NCBI GenBank assembly: GCA_005800865.1
Contig: SYEI01000351.1
Location: 1-5,003 of the forward strand
From: Bacteroidota bacterium
GTDB lineage: Bacteria > Bacteroidota > Bacteroidia > B-17B0 > Aurantibacillaceae
Direction of reading: 5' to 3'
DNA: 5,003 nucleotides
Every line of letters starts with the position of its first letter. Positions within the stretch are counted from its first letter, which is position 1. The notes below the pieces were generated by a model. The model was not told the DNA's origin and did no database searches. It saw nothing but the letters and a program-made list of their open reading frames with translations. The position numbers and the translations under genes were made by a program. Shown here piece after piece: positions 1-5,003 of the stretch.

Positions 1-1
1 A

Positions 2-2314
2 CGCATTGACGGCGCTATTGTTGACATCACTCCTAAAATGCAAGTGGATCGATACAAAATTCATGATATTGAAATAGTAATTGATCGTTTAGAGATTACT
101 AAGGACATCAAGCCTCGTTTGCACCAATCTTTACAAACTGCCATGAAGCAAGGTAAAGGAACCATTATGGTATTGGAACATGAAGAGGTGGATGCAAAAG
201 CAAAGAAAAAAACAACACAAGCTTTTGGTTTTGGCAAAGTGCAATTCTTTTCTCGCTCTTTAATGTGTCCTACTTCCGGTATTTCGTATGATGAACCTGC
301 TCCAAATTTATTTTCTTTCAACTCGCCTTACGGTGCTTGTCCGCATTGCAACGGACTAGGCGTTGTATCAGAAGTAGATATTAGTAAGATCGTTCCTAAT
401 CAAAAAATCTCTATTCGCAAAGGTGCGATTGCTCCACTAGGGCCATCAAAAGGTATTTGGGTATTTAAACAAATTGAAGCTATTGGATTAAAATATAATT
501 TTACGTTAGATACTCCATTTGAAGATATTGCTGAAGAAGCTGTAAATATTTTATTAAACGGAACCGAAGAATTGTTTACCGTAAAATCAGACGCTAACAG
601 TTACAGTTCAGCTTTTGACGGCATCGCCACTCACATTTCTCGTCAGGCTGAAGAAGATCCTTCGCCTGCGATGCTTCGTTGGGTAGAAGGGTTTACCAAT
701 AAAATTAATTGTTCGGTTTGTGAAGGTACTCGTTTAAAAAAAGAAGCACTTTACTTTAAAATTGATGGAAAAAATATTTCTGAATTATCAGAAATGGATA
801 TTAATATTTTAGGTGATTGGTTTAAAGGCATTGAAAAACGTTTAAGTAAATCGCAAAATGTGATTGCTAAAGAAGTTCTAAAAGAAATCAGAACACGCAT
901 TGGTTTTTTATTAGAAGTAGGATTAGATTATGTGACACTTAACCGTTCTTCTAAAACCTTGAGTGGTGGCGAAGCACAACGTATTCGTTTAGCGACTCAA
1001 ATTGGCTCACAGTTAGTAGGTGTATTATATATATTGGATGAACCTAGTATTGGCTTGCATCAACGTGATAATGTGCGTTTAATTGAAGCTTTAAAAAATT
1101 TACGTGATGTTGGTAATAGTGTTTTAGTGGTGGAACACGACAAAGACATGATTATTGAATCGGACTATGTGATTGATATTGGCCCTGGTGCTGGTGTGCA
1201 TGGAGGAAGAGTCATTGCGGCCGCTCCACCTAAAGAAATGCTAAAATTTAATACCATTACGGCTGATTATATTACAGGCAAACGTATTATCGAAGTTCCT
1301 AAAGTTCGCCGAAAAGGAAACGGAAAAAAATTAGTTTTAAAAGGCTGCACGGGACATAACTTAAAAAACGTAAGTGTTGAAATTCCCTTAGGCAAATTTA
1401 TTTGCGTAACAGGCGTTAGTGGTAGTGGTAAATCTAGTTTGATTAATGAAACGTTATATCCTATTTTAAGTAACTACTTTTATAATTCAGAAAAGCGTCC
1501 CCTACCCTACAAATCATTTACAGGTATTGAACACATTGATAAAGTTATCGACATTGATCAATCACCTATTGGCAGAACTCCTCGAAGCAATCCTGCCACT
1601 TACACCAATGTATTTTCTGACATCAGAACATTGTTTTCTGAATTGCCAGAAGCAAAAATTAGAGGTTATAAACCTGGGCGTTTTTCTTTTAACGTTAAAG
1701 GTGGCCGTTGCGAAACATGTGGCGGCGCTGGTGTTAAAACCATTGAAATGAATTTTTTACCAGATGTTTACGTTAACTGCGACGAGTGTAATGGCAAACG
1801 TTATAACAGAGAAACCTGCGAGGTACGCTATAAAGGTAAATCCATCAGTGATGTGTTAAACATGACCATCGATCAAGCATGCGAGTTCTTTGAAAACCTT
1901 CCTAACATTTTTCGTCAAATAAAAACTTTACAAGATGTTGGTTTAGGATATATTACCTTAGGACAACAAGCTACAACCCTTAGCGGCGGAGAAGCACAAC
2001 GTGTCAAACTATCTACTGAATTAAGTAAACGCGATACAGGAAATACTCTATATATTTTAGATGAACCAACAACGGGTTTACACTTTGAAGACATTCGTAT
2101 TTTATTAGGTGTATTAAATCGTTTGGTAGAAAGCGGAAATACGGTTTTAGTCATCGAACATAATATGGATATCATCAAAGTAGCCGATCATTTAATTGAC
2201 GTTGGTATGGAAGGCGGCAAAGGCGGCGGAGAAATATTATTTACAGGTACTCCCGAAGAATTAGTAAAATCTAAAAAAGGATATACGGCACCATTTTTGA
2301 AAAAAGAACTTTAA
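2..2314 (+). CDS. uvrA: UvrA, excinuclease ABC subunit A (5'-truncated by window edge)
   Basis: UvrA is the damage-sensing ABC-type ATPase of nucleotide excision repair; its dimer loads UvrB onto damaged DNA in the cytoplasm. The frame is open from base 2 (RIDGAIVDITPKM...), so the ATG at 38 is internal and not the start. Compared with E. coli UvrA from memory, about 175-180 N-terminal residues, including the first Walker A, lie outside the window; 770 residues are present. Seen here: the end of the UvrB-binding region, a CPHC pair (338-349), a CSVC pair (710-721), the first ABC signature LSGGEAQR (959-982) with Walker B LYILDEP (from about 1025), the second Walker A GVSGSGKSS (1412-1438), the C-X2-C-X19-C-X2-C zinc module (1709-1789), the second LSGGEAQR (1979-2002) and its Walker B (about 2048-2068). 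The C-terminus ends normally, with no frameshift. The Cys pair that opens the first zinc finger in E. coli reads CPTS here (266-277). No hairpin terminator follows. Identification is essentially certain. Confidence 0.98.
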   Translation, partial: RIDGAIVDITPKMQVDRYKIHDIEIVIDRLEITKDIKPRLHQSLQTAMKQGKGTIMVLEHEEVDAKAKKKTTQAFGFGKVQFFSRSLMCPTSGISYDEPAPNLFSFNSPYGACPHCNGLGVVSEVDISKIVPNQKISIRKGAIAPLGPSKGIWVFKQIEAIGLKYNFTLDTPFEDIAEEAVNILLNGTEELFTVKSDANSYSSAFDGIATHISRQAEEDPSPAMLRWVEGFTNKINCSVCEGTRLKKEALYFKIDGKNISELSEMDINILGDWFKGIEKRLSKSQNVIAKEVLKEIRTRIGFLLEVGLDYVTLNRSSKTLSGGEAQRIRLATQIGSQLVGVLYILDEPSIGLHQRDNVRLIEALKNLRDVGNSVLVVEHDKDMIIESDYVIDIGPGAGVHGGRVIAAAPPKEMLKFNTITADYITGKRIIEVPKVRRKGNGKKLVLKGCTGHNLKNVSVEIPLGKFICVTGVSGSGKSSLINETLYPILSNYFYNSEKRPLPYKSFTGIEHIDKVIDIDQSPIGRTPRSNPATYTNVFSDIRTLFSELPEAKIRGYKPGRFSFNVKGGRCETCGGAGVKTIEMNFLPDVYVNCDECNGKRYNRETCEVRYKGKSISDVLNMTIDQACEFFENLPNIFRQIKTLQDVGLGYITLGQQATTLSGGEAQRVKLSTELSKRDTGNTLYILDEPTTGLHFEDIRILLGVLNRLVESGNTVLVIEHNMDIIKVADHLIDVGMEGGKGGGEILFTGTPEELVKSKKGYTAPFLKKEL

Positions 2315-2368
2315 AAAGAGACTAAAAAGATAATAGAGATTGAAAGGATATTAGAGACAAAAGACGCA
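2315..2368. repeat. Three degenerate 18-bp purine-rich tandem repeats
   Basis: Directly after the uvrA stop, the purine-rich core (A)GAGAC/T recurs at 2318, 2336 and 2354, exactly 18 nt apart. Units 2315-2332 and 2333-2350 match at 14 of 18 positions. The third (2351-2368) keeps mainly the GAGAC core and an A-rich stretch. No hairpin is evident, so it is not an intrinsic terminator. It is probably a decayed tandem repeat in the uvrA 3' flank; chance periodicity in purine-rich DNA is possible. Confidence 0.45.
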
Positions 2369-2370
2369 AA

Positions 2371-2401
2371 TTTGTATATTCGTAACAATAAAATAATTTA
2401 C
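2371..2401 (+). promoter_or_regulatory. Weak candidate Bacteroidota-type promoter for the LOG gene
   Basis: The known Bacteroidota consensus is TTTG at -33 and TAnnTTTG at -7. Two imperfect readings exist here. One is TTTG (2371-2374), a 19-nt spacer and TAATTTAC (2394-2401), with four of the six fixed -7 bases. The other is TATATTCG (2375-2382), with five of six, but its only upstream partner is a poor TTAG at 2351. Neither is convincing alone. The 119-nt gap before the LOG gene is the reason to expect a promoter here. Confidence 0.22.
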
Positions 2402-2433
2402 TCACAAAATCAACTATTCAAAAATTAAAATAT

Positions 2434-3147
2434 ATGACCCAAGATAAAGAAGATAAAATCAGAAGAGCATTTGCAACTAAAGAATCAAGAGAAGTGATGG
2501 CTTCTGATAGCTGGAAGATATTTAAAATCATGAGCGAATTTGTAAATGGCTTTGAAAGAATGCAACAAATTGGTCCATGTGTTTCAATTTTCGGTTCGGC
2601 TCGTACAAAGCCAGAAAACAAATACTATATCTTAGCCGAAGAAATAGCTTATAAACTCACACAAGAAGGTTATGGCGTTATTACAGGTGGCGGACCAGGT
2701 ATTATGGAGGCTGCTAACAAAGGCGCTAAACGCGGCGGTGGGAATTCGGTTGGATTGAATATTAATTTACCTTTCGAACAAAAACCAAACGATTATATCG
2801 ACAGAGATAAAAGCATCGACTTTAATTATTTCTTTGTTCGTAAAACCGTTTTCTTAAAATACTCGCAAGGTTTTATTGGCATGCCTGGTGGTTTTGGCAC
2901 CATTGACGAATTATTTGAATCATTAACCTTAGTTCAAACCAATAAAATTGCGGAGTTTCCTGTAGTATTAGTGGGTAAAGAATATTGGACTGGTTTAATT
3001 AGTTGGATAAAAACAACCATGCTAGAACAAGAACACAACATCAACGAAGCTGATTTAGATCTTTTTAAAATTGTAGATACAGCTGATGAAGCCGTAAAAC
3101 ACATTGTAGATTTCTACAGCAAATATATGTTGAAGCCAAACTTTTAA
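2434..3147 (+). CDS. LOG-family (TIGR00730-type) Rossmann-fold protein, putative nucleoside-5'-monophosphate phosphoribohydrolase
   Basis: The 237-residue protein has the LOG / 'lysine decarboxylase-like' signature: a Rossmann start SIFGSAR (51-57), GGGPGIMEA (85-93), the conserved Arg-Lys at 136-137, and the diagnostic PGGFGTIDE (151-159), which matches PGGxGTxxE. Characterised LOG proteins remove ribose 5-phosphate from cytokinin nucleotides or related purine monophosphates such as AMP. 'Lysine decarboxylase' labels on this family are a historical error. The natural substrate here cannot be read from sequence. About 48 charged, probably helical residues precede the Rossmann core, making it longer than compact LOGs of about 190 residues. 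The ATG at 2434 is the first after an in-frame TAA at 2389, with no Shine-Dalgarno site. The gene ends in tandem stops TAA-TAG. It is 119 nt from uvrA and 324 nt from the next gene, so it is probably transcribed alone or by read-through from uvrA. Cytoplasmic; no signal peptide or membrane segment. Confidence 0.93.
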   Translation: MTQDKEDKIRRAFATKESREVMASDSWKIFKIMSEFVNGFERMQQIGPCVSIFGSARTKPENKYYILAEEIAYKLTQEGYGVITGGGPGIMEAANKGAKRGGGNSVGLNINLPFEQKPNDYIDRDKSIDFNYFFVRKTVFLKYSQGFIGMPGGFGTIDELFESLTLVQTNKIAEFPVVLVGKEYWTGLISWIKTTMLEQEHNINEADLDLFKIVDTADEAVKHIVDFYSKYMLKPNF

Positions 3148-3166
3148 TAGAATTACAAAATTATAA

Positions 3167-3303
3167 AACCACATAGACACATAGTTAATATGTTTGAAAA
3201 AGTAAGAGATAGAAAACAAGTTTTTGCACATAGTATCTATGTGAGAAGCGAAGCTTCCTATCAAACTCTTCTCAACTAAAAAAATCTATGTTTCTATGTG
3301 GTT
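3167..3303. repeat. Terminal-inverted-repeat palindromic element (MITE-like or structured intergenic repeat)
   Basis: The left end AACCACATAGACACATAG (3167-3184) and right end CTATGTTTCTATGTGGTT (3286-3303) are reverse complements at 17 of 18 positions; the one mismatch is C3178 against T3292. In the middle is a perfect 7-bp hairpin, CACATAG-TAT-CTATGTG (3227-3243), followed by a small hairpin GAAGC-GAA-GCTTC (3245-3257). Inner segments also pair, for example GATAG (3208-3212) with CTATC (3258-3262) and GTTT (3192-3195) with AAAC (3263-3266), so the element could fold as one long interrupted stem. The heptamer CACATAG or its complement occurs five times exactly and once with one change. No transposase and no clear target-site duplication are visible. 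I recall similar CACATAG/CTATGTG repeats from other Bacteroidota, unchecked. It may act as a processing or termination structure behind the LOG gene; this is inference. Confidence 0.8.
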
Positions 3304-3333
3304 AAAAAACAAAAAAATACATTTAACTAATTA

Positions 3334-3379
3334 CACTCGGCAACCTTTGCGAAAAAAATTAGCGAACTCTGAGGTTAAA
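3334..3379. repeat. REP-like unit, degenerate copy 1
   Basis: This unit aligns without gaps to the hairpin unit at 3412-3457, agreeing at roughly two-thirds of positions. Shared words include CTC, TGCG plus an A-run, and CTC.G.GGTTAAA. Its own stem is weaker: AACCT (3342-3346) can pair with AGGTT (3372-3376) around an A-rich loop. TTTAAC at 3322-3327 mirrors the terminal GTTAAA. It looks like a decayed copy of the same repeat family and codes for nothing. Confidence 0.5.
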
Positions 3380-3411
3380 TAAAAAAATCTATTTTTAATA
3401 TTATATAATAA

Positions 3412-3457
3412 TCCTCCGCGGCATCTGCGAGAAAACTCTGCACTCTCCGCGGTTAAA
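3412..3457. repeat. REP-like G+C-rich hairpin unit, copy 2, just upstream of the dehydrogenase gene
   Basis: The unit folds into a two-tier hairpin. The outer stem is CCGCGG (3416-3421) with CCGCGG (3447-3452). After an internal loop, TGCGAG (3426-3431) pairs with CTCTGCA (3436-3442) with one bulged T, capped by AAAA (3432-3435). It is far more G+C-rich than its surroundings. It ends in GGTTAAA, with no T-run, so it is not a standard intrinsic terminator. The stem ends 19 nt before the ATG at 3472, so in a transcript it would sit next to the ribosome-loading site. Similar 'CTCTGCG...GCGGTTAAA' intergenic repeats are familiar to me from bacterial genomes, unchecked. Confidence 0.7.
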
Positions 3458-3471
3458 CAACCAAAAACTAA

Positions 3472-4242
3472 ATGAAAACAATCTTAATTACAGGAAGCAC
3501 CAGCGGTATTGGCTTAGGAATTGCCATCGAATTTGCAAAAACAAAACAATACAATATTGTATTTAACGGACTTGAACCTAACGGACAAGAAATTGCGGAT
3601 GGCATTGCCAAACAATATGGTATTGAAGTGATGTTTAGCAATGCTAACATGTTGCAACCTGCCGATTTAAGAAAAATGGTAGATGATGCTGTTGCTAAAT
3701 TTGGAAAGATTGACGTCTTAGTAAATAATGCAGGTATTCAATTTGTATCACCTATTGAAGATTTTCCAGAAGATAAATGGAATGCTATTATTGGTATCAA
3801 CTTAACATCTGCATTTCATTTAACCAAAGCGGTTTGGAAAGGTATGAAAGAACGCAAATTCGGACGTGTCATTAATGTTGCATCTGCTCATGGTTTGGTA
3901 GCTTCCGAATTTAAAAGTGCTTATGTGGCTAGTAAACATGGCATTGTAGGCTTTACAAAAACCATTGCATTAGAAGGTGCTCCTTTTGGAATTACTGCTA
4001 ATGCCATTTGCCCTGGTTATGTAAAAACTCCTTTGGTTGAAAAACAAATTGCAGACCAAGCAAAAGCACATAGCATGAGCGAAGCTGACGTTGTAAATAA
4101 AGTAATGCTTTACAAACAAGCGGTGAAAGAATTTGTAAGCTTAGAAGAACTTGGACAACTAGCAGTATTCTTAGCTTCTGACGTAGCTAAAACTATGACA
4201 GGAACCGCCTTACCTGTTGATGGCGGATGGAATGCTCAATAA
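3472..4242 (+). CDS. bdhA: D-3-hydroxybutyrate dehydrogenase (SDR family, NAD-dependent)
   Basis: The enzyme interconverts D-3-hydroxybutyrate and acetoacetate using NAD+/NADH in the cytosol, feeding ketone bodies or polyhydroxybutyrate breakdown products toward acetoacetyl-CoA. It has 256 residues, normal for classical SDRs. Visible motifs are TGSTSGIG (7-14) for the cofactor, NNAG (85-88), and the catalytic tetrad Asn110, Ser138, Tyr151 and Lys155. The substrate-binding residues known for Pseudomonas fragi HBDH (Gln94, His144, Lys152, Gln196) are all present at a constant offset of four: Gln90, His140, Lys148, Gln192. The blocks NVASAHGLVAS, NAICPGYVKTPLVEKQI and the end DGGWNAQ are typical of this subfamily rather than of FabG. 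An in-frame TAA (3469-3471) abuts the ATG, which fixes the start. There is no Shine-Dalgarno site. No PHB synthase, depolymerase or CoA-transferase is next to it, so the physiological direction is open. Asn59 stands where an adenine-contacting Asp is usual. It ends at its own terminator. The name bdhA (also hbdH) is by function. Confidence 0.94.
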   Translation: MKTILITGSTSGIGLGIAIEFAKTKQYNIVFNGLEPNGQEIADGIAKQYGIEVMFSNANMLQPADLRKMVDDAVAKFGKIDVLVNNAGIQFVSPIEDFPEDKWNAIIGINLTSAFHLTKAVWKGMKERKFGRVINVASAHGLVASEFKSAYVASKHGIVGFTKTIALEGAPFGITANAICPGYVKTPLVEKQIADQAKAHSMSEADVVNKVMLYKQAVKEFVSLEELGQLAVFLASDVAKTMTGTALPVDGGWNAQ

Positions 4243-4264
4243 TCCAATTTTAATTTTAAATAAA

Positions 4265-4297
4265 AAAACCTCCGATACTCTCGGAGGTTTTCTTTTT
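4265..4297. terminator. Bidirectional intrinsic terminator between convergent genes
   Basis: A perfect 11-bp stem, AAAACCTCCGA (4265-4275) with TCGGAGGTTTT (4281-4291), closes a TACTC loop. On the + strand it is followed by TTTTCTTTTT (4288-4297), on the - strand by the complement of the A-run at 4262-4268. It lies 22 nt after the dehydrogenase stop and 30 nt beyond the sigma factor stop, so it can end both convergent transcripts. This is the clearest regulatory signal in the window. Confidence 0.93.
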
Positions 4298-4321
4298 ACA
4301 AAAATCAAAACAATTAAACCA

Positions 4322-4921
4322 CTATATATAAATTTCAATATTTTTCTCTTCTAACATTTTCTTTAAGTTAATTAATGCGTAACGCATTCTACCTAAAGAG
4401 GTATTGATAGATACATTAGTGATTTCTGCAATTTCTTTAAAACTCATATCGTAATACGTTCTCATAATTACCACTTCTTTTTGGTCTTGCGGTAAATCAT
4501 TTACAATAGAACGAATAGATTCTTTAAAACGTTTGGTTTCTTCGGCATCTTTGCCATTATCTGTATTATCAGGTATAATATCAAAAATGCTAGTTTCCTC
4601 ACCTTCATCATTAATAACTGTACTAATAGAAGGCATTTTTTTCACCTTACGGAAGTGATCAATAATTAAGTTTTTAGCAATGCGTAATATCCAAGGTAAA
4701 AATTTACCTTCCTCGTTATACTGTTGCTTTTTTAAAGTTTGAATCACTTTAAAAAATGTTTCCTGAAACACATCTTCAGTGAGCGCTTTATTGCGCGTAA
4801 TTAAATAGATGTATGAAAAAATACGGCGTTTGTGACGTTTTACAAGAATAGAAAGTGATTCTTCATTACCATTCATGTAGAGCTTAACTAGCTCGTTATC
4901 TGAAAGAAGTTGCATAGACAT
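4322..4921 (-). CDS. RNA polymerase ECF-type sigma factor (sigma-70 family, RpoE-like)
   Basis: The 199-residue protein directs RNA polymerase to a set of promoters. Region 2 covers about residues 8-93, with EDVFQETFFKVIQTL (49-63) and the -10-recognition segment GKFLPWILRIAKNLIIDHFRK (72-92). An acidic linker follows (about 99-130). Region 4 spans about 134-188, with LPQDQKEVVIMRTYYDMSFKEIAEI and the DNA-binding helix NVSINTSLGRMRYALINLKK (169-188). There is no region 1 or 3 and no C-terminal extension such as SnoaL, so it is a minimal ECF factor. No anti-sigma gene follows: the gene ends in TAG 30 nt from a terminator. Any regulator must be upstream beyond the window edge or elsewhere. The ATG at 4921 (MSMQLL) has an in-frame stop six codons upstream; an ATG at 4915 is an alternative. 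Both starts lie in a palindrome arm. I recall Bacteroidota relatives beginning similarly, which favours this start. Regulon unknown. Confidence 0.95.
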   Translation of the reverse strand: MSMQLLSDNELVKLYMNGNEESLSILVKRHKRRIFSYIYLITRNKALTEDVFQETFFKVIQTLKKQQYNEEGKFLPWILRIAKNLIIDHFRKVKKMPSISTVINDEGEETSIFDIIPDNTDNGKDAEETKRFKESIRSIVNDLPQDQKEVVIMRTYYDMSFKEIAEITNVSINTSLGRMRYALINLKKMLEEKNIEIYI

Positions 4922-4973
4922 ATGACTACAATTAAATTATTGATTCAATAAAAATTTAAGTAGATGTCTATGC
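4912..4973 (-). promoter_or_regulatory. Nested imperfect palindrome covering the sigma factor start codon
   Basis: Outer arms GCATAGACAT (4912-4921) and ATGTCTATGC (4964-4973) are perfect 10-bp complements. Inside them CTAC (4926-4929) pairs with GTAG (4960-4963), TTAAA (4932-4936) with TTTAA (4955-4959), and TTATTGA (4937-4943) with TCAATAA (4945-4951) around T4944. That gives about 26 potential pairs in 62 bp, with small bulges. The inner arm holds both candidate ATGs of the sigma gene. It could be a protein-binding operator or an mRNA hairpin masking the start; neither is proven. No matching -33/-7 promoter was found beside it. Confidence 0.5.
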
Positions 4974-5003
4974 GATGGTAATAAGGGTTTAAGTTAATTA
5001 ATG

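Larger units (their letters stand above)
3148..3471. other. 324-nt intergenic region filled with palindromic repeats
   Basis: This gap has no convincing gene. It contains a terminal-inverted-repeat element (3167-3303) followed by two related hairpin units that end at 3379 and 3457. The stretches between them are A-runs and AT-rich DNA, including 3391-3412. All three elements end in GGTTAAA (3300-3306, 3373-3379, 3451-3457). The word TAAAAAAATCTAT occurs at both 3277 and 3380. No classic hairpin-plus-T-run terminator for the LOG gene and no paired -33/-7 promoter for the dehydrogenase gene could be recognised. Confidence 0.8.

Noticed and set aside
38..40. ATG at 38 as the start of uvrA
   Set aside because: The frame is open back to base 2 and the preceding residues match the UvrA family, so this Met is internal and the gene is cut by the window edge.
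1217..1224. G+C-rich octamer GCGGCCGC in uvrA
   Set aside because: It encodes ordinary residues in frame (a run of alanines between conserved UvrA segments) and is a single occurrence.
1527..1751. Plus-strand open frame within uvrA in another frame
   Set aside because: It lies wholly inside conserved uvrA coding sequence that includes the second ABC domain; it is a shadow frame.
3189..3196. Perfect TAnnTTTG (TATGTTTG) as a promoter within the inverted-repeat element
   Set aside because: No TTTG or TTG lies at the right distance upstream, it is about 275 nt from the next start codon, and such a word is easily found by chance in AT-rich DNA.
3055..3264. 69-codon minus-strand open frame overlapping the LOG gene end and the intergenic element
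   Set aside because: It overlaps a well-supported gene and runs through the repeat, and its translation resembles no family I know.
3412..3457. REP-like hairpin as an intrinsic terminator for the LOG gene
   Set aside because: It lacks a downstream T-run and lies over 260 nt past the stop, so the usual criteria are not met.
5001..5003. ATG at the extreme right edge as the start of a divergent gene
   Set aside because: Only the three bases are visible, with no coding sequence after them and no recognisable promoter.

Overview
The window looks like an ordinary chromosomal stretch from an AT-rich member of the Bacteroidota; the class cannot be fixed from the sequence. The evidence is the wording of the UvrA and ECF sigma proteins, the lack of Shine-Dalgarno sites (every start follows an A/T-rich leader), and an intergenic region built of palindromic repeats of a kind I remember from Bacteroidota genomes. 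That last point is from memory and was not searched.

Layout from left to right. (1) The 3' four-fifths of uvrA (2-2314, +), cut by the window edge. (2) A 119-nt gap that starts with three degenerate 18-bp purine-rich repeats. (3) A complete LOG-family Rossmann-fold gene (2434-3147, +). (4) A 324-nt gap (3148-3471) almost filled by repeats: a 137-bp terminal-inverted-repeat element with a central hairpin, then two divergent REP-like units, the second a G+C-rich hairpin ending 19 nt before the next start codon. (5) A complete D-3-hydroxybutyrate dehydrogenase gene (3472-4242, +) with every expected active-site residue. (6) A strong hairpin terminator (4265-4297) that can serve both strands. (7) A convergent ECF sigma factor gene (4322-4921, -) whose start codon lies in one arm of a 62-bp nested imperfect palindrome. 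(8) About 30 nt of edge sequence.

The four genes do not form an obvious pathway: excision repair, nucleotide-monophosphate phosphoribohydrolase, ketone-body oxidation and transcription initiation. The spacing, the repeat-filled gap and the shared terminator suggest mostly separate transcription units. I found no defence system, mobile-element protein, CRISPR, tRNA or rRNA. The parts not explained by genes are the repeat mosaic at 3148-3471 and the palindrome over the sigma factor start. Both are real as sequence patterns, but their functions are inference.
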